Origin: Chromera velia
Taxonomy: Eukaryota; Sar; Chromeraceae
DNA length: 64,000 nt
Direction: 5' to 3'
Assembly: GCA_018398765.1 (NCBI GenBank)
Contig: JAHBMJ010001549.1
Location: 51,001-115,000, forward strand
Shown here: in pieces, positions 51,257 to 63,661 of the stretch
Numbering within the stretch: the first letter of the stretch is position 1
Layout of the letters: each line of letters begins with the position of its first letter
The notes under the pieces: model-generated
What the model was told of the DNA's origin: nothing
Database searches by the model: none
Seen by the model: the letters and a program-made list of their open reading frames with translations, nothing else
Position numbers and translations under genes: made by a program

Positions 51257-52213
51257 ATGTTAATTGAAGTCTGTGGAGCGATCGATTCATGGATTGAGTC
51301 ACGAAGCGGGCCGGGGGGCCGCGGGGCGGGGGATAGATTGTTGAGGGTCTTCGCTTAATTCGGACACTGTGGCTGAACTTTTCTGTCAGCGGATTCTGTC
51401 TGAGTGGATTCGGACAAGAACGGGAATAAAAAAGTCTGCATGGATGTGTGACGGTTGGCCAACAAGGCTGCAGTTGTGTTTCCCTTTCCTCTGTACGTTT
51501 GTGCTCCCCCATCCTTTTTTCCTCTGCATGCAAGCTTTGAGTCCAATTGATCTAGCTTATTCAGGCACGCTTCACGATTCCGACCATGCAGTCCCCTAGG
51601 TGCATCGATCCTCTCGATCAGTGAGGTGTCTCCTCGATCTTCGTGTCCCTCCCTCCCAGATAGATAGAATTCTTTCTTCTCTTCCCCTGGAAAGAATGCC
51701 CTCCCTGCAGACCTCCCGGTACTTCCTGTGCATCGACCCTGAGCCCTCCCCTTCCCCCCCACCTCGAGACAAGGAGGAGCTCATCGAAATTCATCCAGGA
51801 GTGTCTATGGAGACAGTATGTTAGCTTGCCTTAATTTTGGCCTGCATGCATCTACTGCATCAATATCAATAACGGCCTCCATCTACTGCATCAAGATACA
51901 TGCAGCAAGATCGATTGCAACGTGTGTTTCCCGCCGCTGAATCTTGTGCATTACTGCATGTATCAATCACCAGAGGGTTTATTGATGTGCTCGGAAAAGC
52001 GTGAGGGGGAACGCTGCGAATCGACGAAAATGGATCATAGGTCCGTACGCAGCTCTTGAGTATTTGTTCGATAATGTCTGCGCAAATGCCGTTGAAATGC
52101 GAATGCACCATGTGCAGGCAATGCAGTGGATCCACACCGGGCGCGTCTCTGCCACATCTGCCCTCTGTATTCTCCTCGCCCGGCAAAAACTCGCACAGAT
52201 GGGAGAAATTTAA
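48883..52213 (+). CDS. NUDIX hydrolase, ADP-sugar pyrophosphatase type
   Basis: Six exons join in phase: 48883-49093, 49721-49782, 50262-50422, 50653-50830, 51711-51815 and 52118-52213, giving 270 residues. The N-terminus MLRNLRSMRGLRSLQSG is Arg/Ser/Leu-rich without acids, like a mitochondrial presequence. EMPDGHVAKFDI and STVFVVPWCSRTKTLW match the ADP-ribose pyrophosphatase fold. The NUDIX box is GFVEAE (128-133) to MEVEEEAH (146-153): the three metal-binding acids Glu147, Glu150 and Glu151 are kept, the box Arg is Met146, the box Gly is His153, and the loop is about four residues longer than usual. A Ser-rich insert (SSSSSTSSSCSGG) follows. The C-terminal helix is AMQWIHTGRVSATSALCILL. 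The likely reaction is hydrolysis of ADP-ribose or a related nucleotide sugar to AMP. Confidence 0.87.
51101..51251. repeat. (CT)n-(CA)n-(GA)n compound microsatellite
   Basis: CT, CA and GA runs in NUDIX intron 4. Confidence 0.9.
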
Positions 52214-52648
52214 TGAGCAAAAAAAGGCTTTTCAGTAATATAGCTGTAAAAAAAAATGTCTAGAAAAATGTCTGCCAGTCATTTTATGACTCATATAATT
52301 CGTGTGACTATTAGAGCACTGTTCAATGATTGTGTGAATCAATGTTTTGAGTTGATCGACGATCATAATAATTAATGTAGCAATTGATAGCTGGATTTAG
52401 AGTAGTTCTACTAATCTCTTACAAAGTTAATGCTATAGAGTTAATGTAATTGAAATTAGAAATTCAATCTTGATAATTTTTATACTAATAATTAAATTCA
52501 TGAGTGATAAGTGAGTGATAAATGAGTGATAAGTGATTTAGTGGTACCCTTGAGCACTGTCACCGTTTTGTCTTGTAGTGGGGGTTAAATCCTAGACCCA
52601 GCGACGCCAGATCCCAAGCCACTAACAAGGCTTTAAGGACAAATTGAG
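52214..52648. other. AT-rich spacer after the NUDIX gene
   Basis: Nothing recognised beyond GTGATAAGTGAGTGATAAAT-type short tandem repeats at 52500-52535. Confidence 0.5.
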
Positions 52649-52649
52649 T

Positions 52650-54975
52650 AAAATTCTTCTAGCATACCCTGCAAATTAATTACCAGGAATATGAAGGAAT
52701 TTAAGGTAGGAATATAAAGGAATATACATGCAGGAATATGGGGTAGGAATATGAAAGAATATGTAGGATTATGCAGGAATATGACGTAGGAATCTACAGC
52801 CTACAGGTGAAAATCGGCAGGAATTTAAATTAAAATTGTTGATACCAGAGTTGAAGTATAGGATACCAGCCTGCCGCGCATGCATGCTTGCTTCTGGACC
52901 CGGCGGGCCGAGCGTGTAGGCCGTGCCGTGCGGTGCCGAAGCACCATGCTGGCCAGGATAGGATTGCCGCACGCGCATTCGATTTTGTACGATTTGTGCC
53001 ATGCGTATTCAGCACCAGCCAGTTCAGATCGATTCACTTCGTACAGCACTAGCTGATCGCGAACGCCTTTCGGCTGTTCGTTCTACTGTGCCTTGACGGA
53101 CAAACTATTTCATAAAGTAGTTCCACCATCATGGAGATCTAGCTCTACATTCCGTTTGACCATCATTTGGTCATTCTCTTTTGCGGTTGACAGCGCTCTG
53201 TTGCTAGCTCTGTTGTGTCTCGTTTCGGTCAGTCAATGACCGTAACGATCACTTTCGTCTCCGTATCTTTCTCTAGCAGTCTTTTCCTCCACTCTTCTAC
53301 GAATTGGAAGCCGCCCGTTCCAGTCAGAACTGGAATTATCATGAAATGCTTTGGTAGCTACTTCCTTTTTCTGTAGCAGAAGTGGAGACCGGATGGATTT
53401 GCAGTCGCTCCGACAGCAGGTTTTCACTGGGAGATGCCGTGTTGCACTTGTAGACTTTGCTCGCGGACGACACCATTGTGGATGTACTGAGTCCCCAATC
53501 TCCCCTCACGCTCTTCAGACCTTCATCTCCAACCACCTCAACAAGCCTAGCAACAAGCTTGAGCAAGTGTCTAAGGATCTCTAGCAGTATGATTGCCACC
53601 ACTTCACCATGAGCCGCCCATCCACCAGCTGCCACCAGTTGCTGCCAAGACTGTACTGAGCCGTCAGTGCCTAGCATCAGTGCACCATCTGCTCGCACCT
53701 GCTTTGAGGGCCGCCAAGAACTGAGAGTGCCGCATCATCGCTACTGGAATTTGCTGTCTGCTTGCCAGGATCATTGAGGAGGCAAAGTTTCGGAAGCACC
53801 TCTTTGGAGGGGGGGATTGGGAAGGGATTCTTCCATCTTTGTTTGGCCGTCTCCGCGTCTTCTGCCAGTCAACGTCCATCCGTGTGCACACCAGCATGAG
53901 GGAGGATACAAGGACACTCCGCTGAGTTGCGAATACAAAGTTTGCAGTGTTTGTTTTCTCTTGTTAGGCAGTAAGTGCAAACTGTACATGTGATCGAACT
54001 CTTTGATGGAGAAGCATACAAGGCATGATTTATTCTATCTTTCTGCACAGCCACTGCATGAATTCTTTCTTTCCCTGTTGCTCTTCCAGTGTTATAAAAC
54101 GCTCATCTTTTGAAAGGCAACAGACAGCTAGACCTAAGAGATAGGCCGAAGAAAGGCAAACTTAAGAGGCAGGCTGGAGACAGACAGTCTTGTGATGCCT
54201 AACCCTCTGACCTTGTTCTTGTGATGCCTAGCCCTCTGTCTTTCTGTTATCCTTTCATGTGTGCTCTTCAATCTTCAACACTGGCAGGCAAGTGAAAGCA
54301 AGAAAAGGTTTCATTAGCTCTTAGAGGAGATCTAGCTCTGCATTCCGTTTGACCATCATTTGGTCATTCTCTTTTACCAGGAAAACATTATTTTCTTTCA
54401 TATTCCTACCCCATATTCCTGCATATTCCTTCATATTCCTATACCTCAAATTCTTTCATATTCCTGTATATTCCTTCATATTCCTACCTATGCTTTTTAT
54501 CAAATTTCTACTTTAAAAAAAAAAAAAAACTTAAAGTTTGTTTCTAGCCTAGTTTCTAGCGTCTAGCCTGTTCTTTTTCTGTTTTTTCCTTCTGTCTTGT
54601 TTACTGTTCTCACTGCTAGCTCTCTCGCTTGTACGACCTCAAGCTTGACTCTCCTCCTTCCGACTTCGGGATTTGCTAAGTATTTCTTATTCCTTTATCA
54701 TAACCAGTGCACTGCCTATTCCTCCTTCCTCCCAGCCCTCCGGGCCCCTCCCTCTGCAGCTAGGAAATTATGTTTTAATTTCCTAGTTTACAGGAATTTG
54801 TTTTTTAAATTCCTGTTAATTTTGACCTGCAGATTCTTACCTCATATTCCTGTATAATCCTACATATTCCTTCATTTTCTTACCCCATATTCCTGCATAT
54901 TCCTTCATATTCCTACCTCAAATTCCTTCATATTCCTGGCAACTTGCAGGGTTTTCTGGTAAAATTTTTAAAGAT
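52650..54975. mobile_element. 2.3 kb inverted-repeat element, non-autonomous
   Basis: The ends are inverted copies of about 190 bases. The left reads ACCCTGCAA..CCAGGAATATGAAGGAATTT then GGTAGGAATAT; the right, reversed, reads ACCCTGCAAGTTGCCAGGAA then TATGAAGGAATTTGAGGTAG. Both arms consist largely of GGAATATG-type units and end inside near AATCTRCAG and CAGGAATTTAAA. A further right-hand-type array lies at 54385-54490. Inside, a 50-base direct repeat with one mismatch (53133-53182 and 54326-54375, GGAGATCTAGCTCT..) brackets 1.14 kb. No transposase-like ORF is seen. The exact outer ends and target duplication could not be fixed. Confidence 0.7.
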
Positions 54976-55678
54976 TATTAAAAAAAAAAAGATGAAAAGA
55001 ATAAAAACTGCCATGATTTGTGGATAAAGAACTAGATAAAGAACAAGAAGTTGAAGTTAAACGCATAACCACTCAAACAAGCAAGCACATGGCATTGCAC
55101 TGCCAGTCCCCGAGAAGAGAAGACCAGGGGTCACCTGGGGAAGGTTTCCGGATCGAATTCCCGAAATTCCTTCCACCAACTTGGGTTTCATTTTTGGGGA
55201 AGACAGGTGCTTGTGCAGTACCTGTGCATGCTGCTTTCAGTTGATGTGTCCTGTTGCCTCATCTTTTGGATGATCGTACATCGATCCGGCTTGTAAGGGC
55301 TTAGGTCTTCCATGTTGGATAGGCTTCGGGTCTCAGCCTCAGAGTCTGCCCCTGTGCACTTACTTCTTTGCAGAGGCACCGGCGTACGCTCCCGCATACG
55401 CGTACGAAAAGGAGCAAAAAGGCAAGTCAACAGGCTGGGGGGGGTGTATGCAACCGAGTCTGTACCGCAAAGAGAGCGAAAAAGTGTCACCTACCAATAT
55501 AATAGACATAGAGAGAAAAAGAGAACGAAAGACTGACCAACAAAAAGAAAGGCAGGCCTGCTCTTCGTAGCTTCTTTGTGGTATGATTCTTCACTCTTGC
55601 TTCTCCTTCATTTTCCCTTTTTCTTTCACTTTTTTTCCTCCGCTGAAGCCTTGCTGTCCGAATACTTCGATCGGCCCG

Positions 55679-55714
<36 letters not shown>

Positions 55715-56115
55715 AAAAAAGCAGAGAAGCACTTATAGGGACGGAAGGGGTCCCCATACAAAAAGAGAACACCAGATCTACGGGCAGACACAGAAAAAAG
55801 ACAGCAAGAGAAGACAGTCAAAAATATCCTTTCACATACTAGGAAACCTACACCCTCTCTCCCTCTTGAACGCCCCCCCTCTCTTCTTCCCAGCCCCAAC
55901 CGCCCCCCCAACCGCCCCCCTAGCCACAACTTCAGCGAATCACTGGCACGCAAGAGACAGTGCACCCAAAAGAAGCAAGAAGGCAATGGGGCGGAGAAAC
56001 ATACATACTCACTCATAAAAAGGAGGAACATACTTGCACATACAATGAAGAAGAGCAACTTAAACGTCCATACAAACATAAATACATACGTGTACATACA
56101 CATACACACACATAC

Positions 56116-56146
<31 letters not shown>

Positions 56147-56263
56147 CATACACACACATATACATACACACACACACACACACACATACACACACACACA
56201 CATACATACACACACACATACACATACACGCACACACACACACACACACACACATACACACAC

Positions 56264-56303
<40 letters not shown>

Positions 56304-56503
56304 TGAGACATACTGACACAGAGGCATACAACAAGATCGTATGGAGGAAAGAGCGTTGTACAGTCAGTCACCCGCGTGCCACCAGTAAAGGCAGGCAGTG
56401 GAGAAGGGGGACCGACCGAGGACGGTCGTAGACAAGCACACCAGGTGTCAGTCGCTTTCTCGTCCTCTGTCGCCCGTCTCCCCCTTTTCTCTTCTCATCA
56501 TTT
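54976..56503. other. Spacer with microsatellites
   Basis: No gene supported. 55680-55712 is a GA run, 56090-56268 is a CATA/CA run, and 56268-56298 is a GA run. The rest is low-complexity, purine- or pyrimidine-rich sequence. Confidence 0.5.
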
Positions 56504-59500
56504 TGCACTGACCGCCTTACTCAGTGACATGCTTTGATTCCTTCCTTCCTTCCCGCCATGACGGCACCCTTCTCTTGACTGAATAGACAGATGGAGAGGA
56601 AGAGACTAGATAGACGAGCGAGCGAGCGAAACACAGAGACAGAAAGAAAGTGAAAAAGAGAGAGAGAAGGTCTGCCCGGCCTCTCCAGAGACTATAGCGC
56701 CGTTTGTCCCTTCTTTTTCCAACTTCTTTAATTCTCCTTTCCCTTCTTCCGTTGTTCTTCCTTCCGATGATTGTCTTCTTCACTTTATACGCTCACCTTT
56801 TCTCTTTTTTCTTGGGTAATGAAAGAAGGAGTCTCAGAGAGAGAGGTCGAAAGAAAGACAGCCAGATAGATAACATATTAATCGAGTATATGCTTCTTTC
56901 CTTTCTCTTGTTTTCTTCATGCAGGCAATAGGCAAAAAAAATTAAACCAAGAACAAGATACACAGACAAAGACAGAGAGCAACAAGGAAAGAAAACCCTG
57001 CTCCTTATAGCTGGGGCTCAAGAAAGAAAGAAAGAAAGAAAGAAAAGAAAGAAAGAAAGAAAAAGACATGGAGAGAGAGAAGACAGACAGAAAGACAGAC
57101 CATCTTGTCTTTTCTTTCCTTTCTTTCAGAAGACAGACAAATAGACAGACAGACAGACAGATAGACAGGATGGCCTTCTCTTTTAAATTCAGGCCCGTTG
57201 CCCGTTGCCCGAATATTTCCCGAATGTTCTGGTATCACAGGCCTTTCTCTCCCTTTTATATTTTTTTTTTCTGCGCTGAACCATCCCCACCCCCCCACCC
57301 CCCAGTTGTCTCAAGCTTTCGTCTAAAAAGAGAGGGAAAAAAGGTAGAGGTAAACACCGGAAAGCGACAAACTAATTCTGCACTGACCGCCTTACTCATA
57401 CTTTGATTCCTTCCTTCCTTCCCGTCATGACGGCACCCCTCTCTTAACTGAATAGTCAGATGGAGAGGAAGAGACCGGATAGACAAGCGAGCGAGCGAAA
57501 CACAGAGACAGAAAGAAAGTGAAAAAGAGAGAAAGAAGGTCTGCCCGGCCTCTCCAGAGACCACAGCGCCGGTCGTCCCTTCTTTTTCCAACTTCTTTAA
57601 TTCTCTTTTCCCTGCCTCCGTTATTCTTCCTTCTGATGATTGTCTTCTTCACTTTATATGCTCACCTTTTCCCTTTTTTCTTGGGTAATGAAAGAAGGAG
57701 TCTCAGAGAGAGAGGTCGAAAGAAAGACAGCCAGATAGACAACATAATCGAGTATATGCTTCTTTCCTTTCTCTTGTTTTCTTCATGCAAGCAACAGGCA
57801 AAAAAAATCAAACCAAGAACAAGATACACAGACAAAGACAGAGAGCAACAAGGAAAGAAAACCCTGCTCCTCGTAGCTGGGGCTCAAGAAAGAAAGAAAG
57901 AAAGAAAGAAAGAGACACGGAGAGAGAGAAGACAGATAGAAGGACAGACCATCTTGTCTTTTCTTTCCTTTCTTTCAGAAGACAGACAAACAGACAGACA
58001 GACAGACAGGCAGGATGGCCTTCTCTTTCAAATTCAGGCCCGTTACCCGTTGCCCGAATATTCTCTGAATGTTCTGGTATCACAGGCCTTTCTCTCCCTT
58101 TTACATTTTCTTTTCTTACCCTGAACCCCCCCTACCCCCCCACCCCCCAGTCACGCTGCACGCACTCCTGAATTTTTGGCAGAACCTCTTTAAAAAGTGA
58201 ATTTTATGGTTTTTAAAGGGGGTTTTAGCGTGTTTTTAGGGGGGGTTTTGCCCCTCAGAAAAAGACTTTTTTCCTATAAATGAATTTTTAGCAGCTCATG
58301 ACCAAAACGTAAACCAATAGTTCACGAGTGCGTGCAGTGCACCCCCAGTTATCCCAAGCTTTTGTCCAAAAAGAGAGGAAAAAAAGGTAGAGGGAAACAC
58401 TGGAAAGCAACAAACTAATTCTGCACTGACCGCCTTACTCATGCTTTGATTCCTTCCTTCCTTCCCGGCTTGACGGCCCCCCTCTCTTGACTGAATAGTC
58501 AGATGGAGAGGAAAAGACCGGGTAGACGAGCAAGCGAGCGAAACACAGAGACAGAAAGAAAGTGAAGAAGAGAGAGAAAAGGTCTGCCCGGCCTCTCCAG
58601 AGACCACAGCGCCGGTCGTCCCTTCTTTTTCCAACTTCTTTAATTCTCTTTTCCCTCCCTCCATTGTTCTTCCTTCCAATGATTGTCTTCTTCACTTTAT
58701 ACGCTCACCTTTTCCCTTTTTTCTCGGGTAATGAAAGAAGGAGAGAGAGAGGTTAAAAGAAAAACAGCCAGATAGACAACATATTAATCGAGTATATGCT
58801 TCTTTCCTTTCTCTCGTTTTCTCCATGCAGGCAACAGGCAAAAAAAATTAAATGAAGAACAAGATACACAGACAAAGACAGAGAGCAACAAGGAAAGAAA
58901 ACCCTGCTCCTCGTAGCTGGGGCTCAAGAAAGAAAGAAAGAAAAAAAGAAAGAAAGAAAGAGATACGGAGAGAGAAAAGATAGACAGAAGGACAGACCAT
59001 CTCGTCTTTTCTTTCCTTTCTTTCAGAAGACAGACAAACAGACAGACAGACAGACAGGATAGCCTTCTCTTTCAAATTCAGGCCCGTTGCCCGTTGCTGG
59101 AATATTCCCCGAATGTTCTGGTATCACAAGCCTTTCTCTCCCTTTTACATTTTCTTTTCCTGTGCTGAACCCCCCCCACCCCCCCACCCCCCAGTTGTCC
59201 CAAGCTTTCGTCTAAAAAGAGAGGAAAAAAAGGTAGAGGTAAACACCGGAAAGCGACAAACTAATTCTGTACTGACCGCCTTACCTACGCTTTGATTCCT
59301 TCCTTCCTTCCCGGCTTGACAGCCCCCCTCTCTTGACTGAATAGTCAGATAGAGAGGAAGAGACCGGGTAGACGAGCAAGCAAGCGAAACACAGAGACAG
59401 AAAGAAAGTGAAAAAGAGAGAGAGAAGGTCTGCCCGGCCTCTCCAGAGACCACAGCGCCGGTCGTCCCTTCTTTTTCTAACTTCTTTAATTCTCTTTTGC

Positions 59501-59505
59501 CTCTC
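56504..59505. repeat. Tandem array of 0.85-1.04 kb units
   Basis: Units begin CTGCACTGACCGCCTTACTC at 56504, 57378, 58421 and (as CTGTACTGACCGCC) 59267; the fourth is cut short at about 59505. Each unit repeats the same order: a GAGAGAGAAGGTCTGCCCGG segment, a GAAAGAAAG run, CTTTCAGAAGACAGACAAA, then a poly-C stretch. The copies differ by a few per cent and in microsatellite length. The second unit is longer because a 188-bp MITE sits in it. ORFs shared between units are low-complexity and I do not call them genes. Confidence 0.9.
58152..58339. mobile_element. MITE, 188 bp, inserted in the tandem array
   Basis: The ends are inverted: left CACGCTGCACGCACTCCTGA, right (reversed) CACTGCACGCACTCGTGAA. 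The flanks CACCCCCCAGT (58141-58151) and CACCCCCAGT (58340-58349) look like a duplicated target of 9-10 bases. The sister units at 57290-57310 and 59180-59200 show the empty site CACCCCCCAGTTGTC. The interior is T/G-rich and has no ORF. Confidence 0.85.
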
Positions 59506-59578
59506 TCTGACGCATCAGACGTCTCGCCCTTTTTCTATCTATTCGATCGGCCATTCTTGCCTCTTGCTTGCTGTTCCA

Positions 59579-59694
59579 AATGAAATCTCATTAATTAAAA
59601 TCTATCTGCCCGAGTATGAGGCAAAGTTTTCAACTAAATGAAATCTCATTAAGTGAAATCTATCTGCCCGAGTGTGAGGCAAAGTTTCCAATCC
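59579..59694. repeat. Two-copy 60-bp tandem duplication
   Basis: AATGAAATCTCATTAA..AAATCTATCTGCCCGAGT..TGAGGCAAAG occurs twice in a row. The second copy overlaps the end of the CCCH gene and supplies its last codons and stop. Confidence 0.85.
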
Positions 59695-61892
59695 CTCTCT
59701 TGACTCCCGTTTCTTTCAAGGTAGCCTGTACACCTCGTGGGGCAGATTGGTAATCTTTTGTTAGCTCTTCTATCCCTTCTATCTTCTCCAAGGAAGCCGA
59801 CACCTCCCCTTCCTCCCCCAACCCTGAAAGGGATGAGGCTGAGTCCCCGCTGGAGACAGCAAACTTACTGTCCTGAGGGGTCCCTCCTCCCGACCCCCCC
59901 CCCCNCCCCCCCCCCGAGCTTCTTTCCCCTTCTCGAGCGGGATCGGAGGTAGACTTGGAAGAACCCTCTCCAGATATGCCGAACCTATCTGTTCTCGAAT
60001 TGCCCCCCGACCACCCTTCTATCCCTTCATGTCTCTCCCAACGCATAGCCTTGGCATCATCAGATAAAGACGAACTCCCACCACCAGACCCATCAAGCGA
60101 CCCTCTAACAGACGGGGTGGGGGAACGTCTGAGGTCTAGCATCAAACCTCCCTCTGAGACTCCCCCTGGAGCCCCTGTGGGATCTTGCCCCGGATCAGCC
60201 CCGATGCCTCCCCCAACGCGGCTCACGCCAGTCACCACGTGCAGCAGCCTAGCAGACGAGCATACACCATCTGCTTCCATGTCTCCGATATTGGCTACTG
60301 CGGGGGGGAGGACGCACTGCTGCTGCTGGTGATGCAAACTTTCAGATGGGGATTGCCTTTCGAGAGCCCGACGAAGACTGCGTTCCTGCTCCAGACGTAC
60401 GGCAGGGCACGTTGGGGCCGGATTGAACTCTGGAGGGAGCTCTGTCGATCCGGACCCCTTCCTCGCACGTCCTTGCTGGGGGAAGATCCGACCCAGGCTC
60501 ATGTGCTCTCTTAGTGGGGCTTCCCAGTCTTCGTCTGTTTGACGCATGAGGGATGTGGCTGCTACTGCGGTATCAGATGGTGGGGGGACATGAGGATCAG
60601 ACTGAGGAAAACCATCCGTTTTAGTTCCCTTGGTCTCACCTCCCCTTGTCACACAGACAGGGGGAGGCTGAGATTTGGCTACACATGGGAGGACGGTAGG
60701 AAGATCAGAAGCACCTGGGTGCATATCATGACTTTGAGTTCTTCTGGTGGTGGGGTCCCGTTGGTGATGAGTGGGTGGGTTGCCGGATGATGATGCAGAG
60801 GGCAGAGCTCGATGATTCTGTGCATACATCTGGTCTGGCACAATAAAGGAGGGGGGGGGGGAGCGGTCAAGGTGTAGAGGTGGGGGGTGGTCCCCAGCTC
60901 TCGTGGGTAGGGCTTTTGGAATCTTGTATGGAGAATGGAGTTGTTGTTGAAAAGGGAGCGAACTGACTGAGGGAAGGGTTGGATGGAATGATACTACCTG
61001 ATATGTGCTTCTACATCGCTCCCGGAAGCGCTCTGGTGTGTGGAATGAGGGAAACAGGTCTTAAAAAAGGGGGTGGATGGGAGATGGGCACCGCTTGAGG
61101 ATGGAGGGGAGAGGCTTCTCATGATTGGATGCGGGGGATGGGTGTCTGCATAGAGGTGGAAGGGACTGTCAGCGCTATTTTGGGGGGCTAAGGAGGGACA
61201 ATAGAGACAAGGTTGTGGCCTTGAGGGAGCGCTTAGATGGGTGGATGGGGTTTGGTCATTTCTTCCAAAATTCTTCTGCTTCTGCTGTAAGGTTTCGTCA
61301 GCAGGGGGGATGGGTACGGATGAGGTCTTTCCATTCCCTCCCTGACTGATGCTGCTTGAAGAGTTCACATTGCCTCCATGGCTGCTGCTGCTTGTGCTCC
61401 CATTTCCGTTTCCATTACCTCCTCCACCACTGCTCCCCCCTTGTGCGACGACTGGTGGCACTGGGGTAGTCTCCCTGTGCGTCTGCTGCCTCGTCTGGAC
61501 TCGCTGCTGTTGTTGGTACTGGGGGGACAGTCTGGACTCGCACTCGTCTTTGAATATGAGAAGGAAATCCTTGTCGAGACAGGACAAGTAGGAAAGAAGG
61601 GATTCATGGTACACCAGCCATACCTGCAGACAGGCAGTCCAGAGCAGTCGTTCCATTTAAATCACACAAATACACACACATAAACGCACATCAAAATTAC
61701 AAACAAAAAAATCCAATGGTCGGTCGGAACGAAAATAAAAAGCACACCTCAATCTAATTCGTTATGGCATGACATTGTTGAGAGACTCCCTCTCTATCCC
61801 CTACTGTTTCCCTCTCTTTCCATCTCCCTCCCTCCCCCCCCCTCCCCCCTCTCCCCCTTTTTCCCCCTTTTTCCCCCTCTCTGTCCCTCTCC

Positions 61893-61927
<35 letters not shown>

Positions 61928-63661
61928 AGTGTGTGTCTGTCTCTCTCTTTCCCTCCCTCCCTCCTCTCTTTTTTTTTTTCTTCCCCCCCCAGTTTCTCTC
62001 TTTCTTTCTCTCCCCCTCTCCCTCCCTCTCTCTCTGTCTCTGTCTCTCCCTTCCTCTCACTATCCCTCTCTCCCCCCTTTCCTCTCTTGCCTACGTGTAA
62101 GCGCTCTTCACTGACACGGGAAAAAGTCAGTCAGAAGAATATAATGAGATAGTCAAAATTACAGCAAAAAAATCGCTACTTCCAGAGCCCCTCTTTCGGG
62201 CTATTAATACAGCCCCATGCATTAAATGAGAATGAATAGCAGGAAGAAAGGGGATGCAAGCAAAGAAAGGAACTTACCGGGAAAGTATCTGGATCCGCAT
62301 GTTTGTCCTCCTTGTCTTTCGCCCCCGATACACCTGACTCTAAACGAGACTCGTCTCTGTCTGCTGCAGCCCCCCCTTCCCCCCCCTGCTCTCCTTCAGC
62401 ACCACCTCTCAAATCGCCATGCAAACAACGCAAGGATAGTGGTTTGCCCTCTCCCAGTGCGCCTTTCAATGCAGGGAGAGAAGAAATGCCCTTAGCCGTG
62501 CCAATCAGGGTCGGGTTTTGGGCTAGAGAGGCAGGAACCGTTCGAGCATTCAGGGCCACGGCAATGAACATCAAAGATCCGAATTTGACCTCCTCAGGAG
62601 CGTGGCCTTCCTTTAGGCAAGACAGACGCTCTGCATGCATGTAGAGATAAGAGAAAGGGACCGTCGATACAGAACGGTGGCAGCATGATTTTCTCTCAAG
62701 GCAGACACATGATTTCTTTCTTTGAAATTCGTCAGACGTTTGGCCTCGCAAAGAAAAAGACATTGAAAAAAGAGACAGCAGGGGAAAGGACATCGCCGTT
62801 CAGAATGGGCCCTTCAATAGGGGGGGTGAAAGGAGGATTCTAGCAAATAAATACCTCTTCATGTATTCACAAAAAGAAAGAAAACAGAGATGCGGGGGCT
62901 CAGACGAAAGCTGACAGAATATATGATGGATGTGCGTGCAAACATGAAGAAAAGAAAATCACAGCAAAATGAACGCCCCCGCGTAGCAAACTCCGCAACA
63001 ACACGCTTTAGTCTGACCATTCAAGGGGCCCGATTGCTCTGCAACAAATGACTAATTGAAAGAAGTCACCCTCGATTGCCCTTCTGAGATCCACTCGTTC
63101 TTTCTTCGCCGGCTTTTTCAGATTTGCGAAACGGTATCTGCAACGAAAATGGAGAGGTATGCATCCTGTTTCTCTGCGTTCCACTTCTTCTCATTCTTTA
63201 TGAAAACAACCACAGCCTCTACTTGAAACGTGCAAGCAGCCAGGTGTTGCATTTCTCGCTTTCATTGTGGGGACTTTCAGTCTGCGCACAAAGGCTTTTT
63301 TTGATATCTTGTTGTCCACATACCAGAAGAGCGAATTAAATGTTGCAAAGACCGTGCGAGAGTGATGTACAGTCACAAGAATATAGGTGAAAAGAGAGCT
63401 AGGCCTGACTGACTTGCGCGGTTGTAGTTCTTCCACTGAGTGAGCGTCAGGACACTCCATTCCCCGTGGGCACCTACCCTGCGTGAGCCAGGGCCAGCAG
63501 AGCCCAATTTTGTCGAGGGGGGCTGGCGGCTGTTGATCTTCTTTTCTGTGCATATATGGGCAGAGTTCAGCTATATAGGGACAGGTCCCTTTGTTAAACT
63601 CCACACAAAGTCGCGACTTTGGAATCGATGGAGGCATCTGCCGCTCCCGCAACACAACCAT
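59660..63661 (-). CDS. CCCH zinc-finger protein with long low-complexity tail
   Basis: Exons A-D join in phase: 63661-63414, 63137-63070, 62630-62278 and 61623-60998. A fifth, about 60834-59660, is one open frame, but its phase does not fit exon D, next to a poly-G run at 60849-60860. Together they make about 820 residues. Exon A has two CCCH fingers: CVEFNKGTCPYIAELCPYMH (Cys19, Cys27, Cys34, His38; spacing 7-6-3) and CWPWLTQGRCPRGMECPDAH (Cys55, Cys64, Cys70, His74; spacing 8-5-3). Exons B-C give a basic segment (NLKKPAKKERVDLRRAIE) and EEVKFGSLMFIAVALNA. The rest is Gln, Ser, Gly and Pro-rich. CCCH fingers usually bind RNA, so a role in mRNA handling is plausible. An unresolved base (N) at 59885 lies in a poly-C run inside the last exon. 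The ATG at 63661 is the first in phase but may not be the true start. Confidence 0.75.
61775..62095. repeat. Polypyrimidine tract in CCCH gene intron
   Basis: CT- and CCCT-rich sequence fills most of the intron between exons C and D. Confidence 0.9.

Noticed and set aside
57519-58124. 201-residue ORF in the tandem array
   Set aside because: Low-complexity, overlaps microsatellites, and is not maintained at the same length in the sister units.
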